From Pseudomonadota bacterium (GTDB taxonomy: Bacteria > Pseudomonadota > Gammaproteobacteria > Pseudomonadales > Azotimanducaceae), in NCBI GenBank assembly GCA_027622495.1, contig JAQBYL010000125.1:1-10169 (forward strand): 10,169 bases of DNA. The letters are read 5' to 3'. This document shows, piece after piece, positions 5,578 through 10,169 of this stretch. Every line of letters begins with the position of its first letter. The first letter of the stretch is position 1. The position numbers were made by a program, and so were the translations under genes. The notes beneath the pieces were generated by a model. It was not told where the DNA came from. It made no database searches and saw nothing but the letters and a program-made list of their open reading frames with translations.

Positions 5578-7092
5578 ATGCTCAGAACCTTCTCTGCCAG
5601 CATCTGTGTCGGCACATATATCAGCATCTGGTCCACCCTGTTGTTTGCAGGTGCTGCACACGGGATTGAAATTTCCCACGGTGTTGCTTCTGGCGACGTA
5701 ACAGACAGTTCAGCCGTCGTCTGGTCCCGCGCTGATGCTGCCGCCACCATGCGTGTGACCTACGGACCCGCCATCGGTACCACCGAGCCCCAAACGGTGG
5801 AAGCCGTAGCTGCGGCAAACGTGGATTTCACAGCACAGGTCCTTCTAACCAGTCTGACTGCTGACACGCTGTATCGCTACGAGGTTGAGTTCGTTGCGGG
5901 TCGAAACAAGTCGGGCGTTGTCGCTGGTGTATTCCGCACGGCACCGGCCAGAGAAACTGCGCAAACCGTAACCCTGATATGGAGCGGCGATCTCGCCGGC
6001 CAACGCTACTGCCGCCGACCAGGTATCGGATACAGAATCTTCACACCCATGCGTAACTTCCGACCCGACTTCTTTGTCGCGAACGGAGACATGATTTATG
6101 CCGACAACGATTGCCCCGCACAGGGCATCGAACCGGGTTGGCAGAATGTGCCAGCCAGCTTTCCCGGCATTGGCGACCCAGCGGTTAACTGGCAGGAACC
6201 AGCAGAGCTTGAAGAGGTGTTCAATGCGCACTGGCGCTACAACCGCGCCGACCAGCAATTTCAAACGTTTCTTGCATCGGTACCCATGTATGCCCAGTGG
6301 GACGATCACGAGGTGATCAACGACTTCGGTGCACCCTGGCAGACCTACGCGCCGCAACCTGATCGGATGGGTTACCCCAATGTGGTGGCAGCCGGGCGCA
6401 AGTCATTCTGGGCCTACCACCCATTTGACCCCAACGCGACTACAGAAGCAGATGGCAGCAGACGCATCTATCGCAGCTATCGCTGGGGCGCGCATCTGGA
6501 ACTCTTCATTCTCGATGCCAGATCCTATCGTTCCGCCAACACCGATGCTGACAGCAGCGCTAAAACCATGCTCGGGAGTGTCCAGCTCGAGTGGCTGAAA
6601 GCGGGTCTAGCCGCCTCCGACGCGACCTGGAAGATCATCAGCAACGATGTCCCGCTGTCTGTCCCCACCGGCAGCCGCGCCGATGAGTTCGGCAGAGACG
6701 CCTTTGCCAGTGGCGATCTGGCCAGTGGTTTCGAAACCGAGCTTCTGGATCTGGTGCGTCACATCGATGCCCACAATGTGCGTAATGTTGTGTTCATCGC
6801 CACCGATGTTCACTCGGCGGCGCAACTGCGCTATGAACGCGATTACGATGGAGACGGCGATCCCCTGCTGTTCCACGAACTGATCGCAGGCCCGTTGAGT
6901 GCAATAAAAGGGCCTGCACCGGTCAGCCTCGATCCGACCCTGGGCCCGGTCATGCTTTACGCTGAAGGCGCCCTCTTCAACTACGGCACCATTACGGTAT
7001 CAACCGCACATGCGGGGCAACTGCGGGCTGATATTCGTGACGAATCCGGCGACGTCCGGCCTGGCTCAGAGCTGAAGCTCGATCCGCGTTGA
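5578..7092 (+). CDS. PhoD-like alkaline phosphatase/phosphodiesterase, secreted
   Basis: A 504-residue protein with a Sec-type signal peptide (hydrophobic 7-28, likely cleavage after AHG29). It continues with the PhoD N-terminal beta-sandwich (SHGVASGDVTDSSAVVWSR, 33-51; LTADTLYRYEVEF, 93-105) and a metallophosphoesterase domain. Metal-site motifs are SGD138, NGD171 with MIY174, WDDHE (241-245) and ATDVH412. PhoD enzymes use Ca/Fe to release phosphate from mono- and diesters such as teichoic-acid or phospholipid-derived substrates. Unlike the classical Tat-exported PhoD, no twin-arginine motif is seen, so export before metal loading by Sec is inferred. An acidic loop DYDGDGD (422-428) may bind Ca. 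An 18-base gap follows the lipoprotein stop; a GGAG lies about 11 bases before the ATG. It faces the Na/phosphate transporter, fitting phosphate scavenging. Confidence 0.88.
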   Translation: MLRTFSASICVGTYISIWSTLLFAGAAHGIEISHGVASGDVTDSSAVVWSRADAAATMRVTYGPAIGTTEPQTVEAVAAANVDFTAQVLLTSLTADTLYRYEVEFVAGRNKSGVVAGVFRTAPARETAQTVTLIWSGDLAGQRYCRRPGIGYRIFTPMRNFRPDFFVANGDMIYADNDCPAQGIEPGWQNVPASFPGIGDPAVNWQEPAELEEVFNAHWRYNRADQQFQTFLASVPMYAQWDDHEVINDFGAPWQTYAPQPDRMGYPNVVAAGRKSFWAYHPFDPNATTEADGSRRIYRSYRWGAHLELFILDARSYRSANTDADSSAKTMLGSVQLEWLKAGLAASDATWKIISNDVPLSVPTGSRADEFGRDAFASGDLASGFETELLDLVRHIDAHNVRNVVFIATDVHSAAQLRYERDYDGDGDPLLFHELIAGPLSAIKGPAPVSLDPTLGPVMLYAEGALFNYGTITVSTAHAGQLRADIRDESGDVRPGSELKLDPR

Positions 7093-7132
7093 TCGATGAC
7101 TAACCGATAGATACCTGAGGAACAAAACCCAG

Positions 7133-8812
7133 TCACATCACACTTTCGGGTAACGTCTCCAGAGCATCCAGCTGTTCCGCCGGTAGAACATAGATGGCAA
7201 TGGCCGATATCAACGCGCGCGCAGAAACAAACAGTTCCCGGTTAGTGTTGAGCAACGACGAGATGTCACCTTCATCAAGGCTGTCGGTTCGGATGTCTGC
7301 ATATATCGCCAGGTGCATTTCATCGTGCACACGATGGGCAAGCTGGCTGAGCCTGATGAAGTCGTCGAGCACCAGAACCTTTTCATCGCTGTCGCGCATG
7401 CCAAACAGCGTCAGATAGAATTCCGTAAAGACGTCGCGGAAGCGCTGACCATAGCGCGCGAGAACTGAATGGTCGGCGAGATCGAAGTTTCTCAGGTCGG
7501 CTTCCACATCCTTCAGGCTCTTGGATGAATGAACAGCCTCGCGCACAGTTCGCTGACATCGGTCGATACGGTAGGTCTGATCTGGATCGAGTTCGAAACC
7601 CTGAGCATCCACTGTGAAAGCGAGGATTTCGCCTTCCAGACGCTTAGTGGTCTGGTAACTGGCAGTGAAACTGGATTGAAGGCACAAATCGTCGGTGGCG
7701 GGCGTTGGTCCTACCGGCAGACGGCCGCGCGCGATCAGTAGCGGTGGATCCATCAACAGCAGGTTCTGACGGATGACGCGCTGCAGCAGGTGGCTGGTTT
7801 CCAGTTCGATGGCTTCTACAGCCGGTTCCGGAACATTGGCGGTGGTCCGCCCGAGGTGTCGGTTGATGACCGAATCTGCATCGCTGAAACGGTTCTCGAG
7901 GAACGCAGCGAAGCGACCCACCACCGGCAGAAAAATGCAGATGCCCATCAGATTGAACAGACTGTGAAAGGCGACCAGCGACATCAATGGATCAACCACG
8001 CCCAACGTAGCCACCAGCGCGAGGAGCGGTACAAGCAGAAAAAATGCGAGCAGATCGGTTGCGAGATTGAACAGGAAATGACCGGCTGCCACGCGCTTTT
8101 TTGCGGCACTGCCACCGATCGCGCCAAGCAACACGGTACTGGTGGTCCCGAGGTCGGCGCCGATGGCCACCGCAGCGGCCGCGGGCAGATCGATTGCACC
8201 GGCGTGGAGTGCGCTCAGGGTCACCACCATGGTGGCCGAACTCGACTGTATGAGGGCGGAAAAAACCAGACCGAAGATCAGGAACTCAACCGGACCAAAA
8301 GACCGCAACGTTTCTATATCGACGATCTGGGAGATGTCGCCCAGGGACTCTTTCATGAACTCAAGACCCATGAGCAAAAGGCCCAGACCGAGAATCATGC
8401 GACCGATCTGATGACTGTTGCCCTTCGCTGCCACCACAGTGAGCAAGCCACCAAAGGCAATCAGCGGCAGCGCGGCTGACTCAAGCTGCAGCTTGAAACC
8501 CAGCGTCGCCACAATCCAGCCGGTAAACGTTGTACCCAGATTGGCACCGAAGATGACCGCCAGTGCGTTGCGCATCTGCACCACACGCGCACCCACCAGG
8601 GCCAGCATCATCAAGCCTACAAGCGAACTGCTCTGCAGTAGAGCAGTGACTGCCGCCCCGGTAAGCGCTCCCTTCAGCGGGCTGTCGGTATTGTTTCGAA
8701 CGAACGCACGAAACGTTTTACCAGATACCTGCTCCAGCGATGCTTCGATGATTCGCATGGCGAAAAGAAACAGGGCCAGACCGGCGGCAGGACGCCAGAG
8801 ATCCAGTTCCAT
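7133..8812 (-). CDS. Na+/phosphate cotransporter with PhoU-like C-terminal domain (NptA/YjbB type)
   Basis: A 559-residue membrane protein. The transporter half holds the two inverted Na/Pi repeats: LLQSSSLVG (QSSS 60-63) with GANLGTT (89-95), and IQSSSATM (QSSS 189-192) with GADLGTT (218-224). These duplicated QSSS/GxxLGTT motifs define the SLC34/NptA family. About eight to nine hydrophobic segments lie before residue 300. The C-terminal part (about 330-550) is helical and soluble, with a PhoU-like pattern. It should couple sodium entry to phosphate movement; in some bacteria YjbB homologues export phosphate, so direction is not settled. The ATG at 8812 is chosen because MELDLWRPAAGLALFLFAM matches the usual N-terminus. 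An upstream TTG at 8881 would add 23 odd residues. Its ATG overlaps the stop of a small ORF (TGATG). It is convergent with PhoD, 40 bases apart. Confidence 0.9.
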   Translation of the reverse strand: MELDLWRPAAGLALFLFAMRIIEASLEQVSGKTFRAFVRNNTDSPLKGALTGAAVTALLQSSSLVGLMMLALVGARVVQMRNALAVIFGANLGTTFTGWIVATLGFKLQLESAALPLIAFGGLLTVVAAKGNSHQIGRMILGLGLLLMGLEFMKESLGDISQIVDIETLRSFGPVEFLIFGLVFSALIQSSSATMVVTLSALHAGAIDLPAAAAVAIGADLGTTSTVLLGAIGGSAAKKRVAAGHFLFNLATDLLAFFLLVPLLALVATLGVVDPLMSLVAFHSLFNLMGICIFLPVVGRFAAFLENRFSDADSVINRHLGRTTANVPEPAVEAIELETSHLLQRVIRQNLLLMDPPLLIARGRLPVGPTPATDDLCLQSSFTASYQTTKRLEGEILAFTVDAQGFELDPDQTYRIDRCQRTVREAVHSSKSLKDVEADLRNFDLADHSVLARYGQRFRDVFTEFYLTLFGMRDSDEKVLVLDDFIRLSQLAHRVHDEMHLAIYADIRTDSLDEGDISSLLNTNRELFVSARALISAIAIYVLPAEQLDALETLPESVM

Positions 8813-8970
8813 CAACCGGTTCTCTGCCAGCTGACCCGACCGCTCCTGCTGCGCCTGTCGAGGAGCGCCATGGCGCGCCAACTGATCCGCTTGACCAGAG
8901 CGATGATTGCGAACCCACCAGCGGCCGAGCCGATCCGCGCGGCAAACCCGTCGGGTGCGAAGGAATTCAT
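8812..8970 (-). CDS. Small ORF overlapping the Na/Pi transporter start (hypothetical)
   Basis: A 52-residue reading frame (MNSFAPDGFAARIG...) whose TGA shares a base with the transporter ATG (TGATG), as in coupled genes. It has a short hydrophobic patch GGFAIIALV (18-26) and an Arg-rich C-terminal half (RRSRSGRV). No homologue is recognised. There is no good Shine-Dalgarno before the ATG (only AGG almost touching it), so it may be a leader, a small membrane-associated protein, or chance. It explains most of the otherwise empty 228-base gap between the transporter and dodecin. The rest (8971-9040) contains a CCCCGGGG palindrome at 9017-9024 but no clear terminator. Confidence 0.3.
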   Translation of the reverse strand: MNSFAPDGFAARIGSAAGGFAIIALVKRISWRAMALLDRRSRSGRVSWQRTG

Positions 8971-9040
8971 ACCTGGCAGTTTAGATCAGATCATCACCAA
9001 ACGTGCTCATTTAAGCCCCCGGGGACCGACCCTCTGAGCT

Positions 9041-9247
9041 TCAATCCAGTTTAAACCCGATTTTCAACGTGACCTGAAAATGGGTGATCGCCCCGTTACC
9101 AATACTTCCCCGGGTTTCGACAACTTCGAACCACTCCAGATCGTGCAGGGTTTCGCTCGCCTTTGCCACAGCGCTGCGAACAGCATCGTCACTGCCCTTT
9201 GTGGAGGTGCCAACTACTTCGGTCACTCGGTAAATGTGGTCACTCAT
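9041..9247 (-). CDS. Dodecin, flavin-binding storage protein
   Basis: A complete 68-residue dodecin, the standard length. The beta-alpha-beta-beta fold is visible: DHIYRVTEVVGTSTKG, helix DDAVRSAVAKASETLHDL, then LEWFEVVETRG and AITHFQVTLKIGFKL. The Trp in LEWFEV stacks on the isoalloxazine ring of bound flavin, and the Gln in HFQVTLKIG contacts it; both are present. Dodecins form hollow dodecamers that store or buffer FMN/riboflavin in the cytoplasm. A clear ribosome site AAAGGA (9256-9261) lies 8 bases before the ATG. It is 75 bases downstream of the symporter on the same strand, so it may be read from its own promoter or from readthrough. Confidence 0.95.
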   Translation of the reverse strand: MSDHIYRVTEVVGTSTKGSDDAVRSAVAKASETLHDLEWFEVVETRGSIGNGAITHFQVTLKIGFKLD

Positions 9248-9255
9248 CTTTCCAG

Positions 9256-9261
9256 TCCTTT
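9256..9261 (-). promoter_or_regulatory. Ribosome binding site of dodecin
   Basis: AAAGGA on the minus strand, 8 bases before the dodecin ATG at 9247, supports that start. Confidence 0.65.
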
Positions 9262-9322
9262 GCTCACAGATCGATTACCACTTATCGACCTTCATTACCT
9301 GCGTGACTATCAGCAAATTCCC

Positions 9323-10169
9323 CTATTCACGCGCAAATCTCCGTCTAACCGCTTGCGCATAGCCAGACCTGAACCGCCAGCCCAGGGCCGCGAGCGCAGT
9401 CGAGGCCACTGCGACGACGACCATCCACCCGACCATTGCGCTGCCCGCACCACCCACAAGCCCAACCGGCGAAAACAGAACATACAAACCAACAATACAA
9501 CCAACCAGCAGCGCAGATACCGGTAGAGCGAAACGCCAGGGTGTCATATCGACCTGTGCACCAGAGACAAACGGTTTCTCATCCCGTGGGTTGTACCAGC
9601 CGATGATCAGCATGATGCCCAGCTCAACAACAAACAGAATTCCATACAGATGAATGAAATGAAGCTCCACCGCCCAGACGAACTTGAGCATTGTGTAGCT
9701 GAAAATGTGAAACACGATCACTGCCTTTGCTGCCTGAGCGGGCACGCGCTGCGTAAACAAACCCACCAGCACGATGGTGATTATCGGGATGTTGTAATAA
9801 CCGGTGAATATGCGGATGACCTGCCACAGGCCTTCGGGTGCAAATTGCAGGAGCGGAGCCGCCAGAAAGGAAAATCCGGCAATCACAACACTCGCTCTTT
9901 TTGCGACGCTGATCAACCTTTCGTCGCTGACGTGACGATTTACCAGCGGTTGATATATATCGAGTGTGAAAAGGGTAGCTGCACTGTTCAAGAGCGAATT
10001 GAAAGAACTGAGCACAGCACCCAGCAGCACCGCCAGAAAGAACCCACTCAGATAGGCAGGGAGCACGTCGCTCACCAGACGCGGATAGGCCATGTCCATG
10101 CTTTCAAGGCCGCTGCCATAAAGATGATAGGCAATCACACCGGGCAGCATCATGAAGAAGGGGACAAGC
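9323..10169 (-). CDS. Sodium/solute symporter (SSS/SLC5 family), N-terminal part outside window
   Basis: The frame is open through the right edge (upstream codons read LVPFFMMLPGVIAYH), so about 282 C-terminal residues are seen. The central signature is AVLLGAVLSSFNSLLNSAATLFTLDIY, the helix-8/9 region of SSS transporters; its Ser residues lie where the second Na+ site is formed in this LeuT-fold family. Further hydrophobic segments follow: SVVIAGFSFLAAPLLQFA, IPIITIVLVGLFT, LYGILFVVELGIMLIIGWY, ALPVSALLVGCIVGLYVLF and a final long helix ending in a basic tail. The residues after the signature (GYYNIPIITIVLVGLF) resemble sugar-type (SGLT-like) members more than proline or pantothenate carriers, but the substrate cannot be assigned. 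Inner-membrane protein. No neighbour within the window indicates substrate. Confidence 0.88.
   Translation of the reverse strand, partial: LVPFFMMLPGVIAYHLYGSGLESMDMAYPRLVSDVLPAYLSGFFLAVLLGAVLSSFNSLLNSAATLFTLDIYQPLVNRHVSDERLISVAKRASVVIAGFSFLAAPLLQFAPEGLWQVIRIFTGYYNIPIITIVLVGLFTQRVPAQAAKAVIVFHIFSYTMLKFVWAVELHFIHLYGILFVVELGIMLIIGWYNPRDEKPFVSGAQVDMTPWRFALPVSALLVGCIVGLYVLFSPVGLVGGAGSAMVGWMVVVAVASTALAALGWRFRSGYAQAVRRRFARE

Noticed and set aside
5028..7112. Shared CGATAGATAC string near 5034 and 7105 as a repeat or attachment site
   Set aside because: About ten matching bases in two gaps, with no integrase or other mobile-element gene between; chance similarity is sufficient.
7790..8479. A 229-codon plus-strand reading frame opposite the Na/Pi cotransporter
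   Set aside because: Its translation is rich in Gln, His and Arg with no fold pattern; it is the shadow of the transporter's QSSS/GxxLGTT-bearing frame.
9005..9039. GCTCA...TGAGC arms around a CCCCGGGG palindrome after dodecin, as a terminator
   Set aside because: The arms are 5 bp with a 25-base interior and no U-tract follows on the minus strand.
9271..9288. TCGAT-N8-ATCGA inverted repeat upstream of dodecin
   Set aside because: Arms of only 5 bp, AT-balanced, with no T-run or promoter context; chance is likely.

Overview
The window is GC-rich (by eye in the upper fifties percent) and densely packed bacterial chromosome. No gap between genes exceeds about 230 bases, and there are no RNA genes, insertion sequences, CRISPR arrays or phage genes that I can see. 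The gene mix (class-C-like serine hydrolase, acyl-CoA-dehydrogenase-type flavin enzyme, luciferase-like oxidoreductase, PhoD phosphatase, NptA-type Na/Pi transporter, dodecin, SSS symporter, lipoprotein) and the good Shine-Dalgarno sites suggest a proteobacterium. An aquatic gammaproteobacterium with broad catabolic capacity is my guess, but it is an inference from gene content only.

Left block (1-2952, + strand): a tight run of four genes. It starts with the C-terminal end of a probable beta-lactamase-fold serine hydrolase (cut by the left edge). A GNAT acetyltransferase follows, then an acyl-CoA-dehydrogenase-like flavin monooxygenase/dehydrogenase and a luciferase-like (LLM) oxidoreductase. 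The last two junctions overlap as ATGA and TGATG, so this is very likely one transcript carrying two flavin- or F420-type redox enzymes.

Middle-left block (2964-4985, - strand): a cupin gene, then (109 bases later) a five-Asp-box beta-propeller protein. The propeller gene is translationally coupled through a GTGA overlap to an 86-residue MoaD/ThiS-like ubiquitin-fold protein that ends in Gly-Gly. The 109-base gap holds a perfect 9-bp inverted repeat. The propeller plus ubiquitin-like pair is the most intriguing unit here, because no E1-like (ThiF/MoeB) partner or cofactor pathway is present to explain it.

Middle-right block (5107-8970): a divergent intergenic region with a perfect 7-bp dyad precedes a small lipoprotein with a split-barrel (PNPOx-like) sequence, then a secreted PhoD-type phosphatase/phosphodiesterase. 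Facing them is a Na+/phosphate cotransporter with a PhoU-like tail. A 52-codon small ORF sits upstream of the transporter and overlaps its start. PhoD and the transporter together look like a phosphate-scavenging set: release of phosphate outside the cytoplasm, then uptake.

Right block (9041-10169, - strand): dodecin (flavin-binding storage protein) downstream of an SSS-family sodium/solute symporter that runs off the right edge. No convincing rho-independent terminator was found anywhere, and both convergent junctions (11 and 40 bases) are too short for an obvious one.
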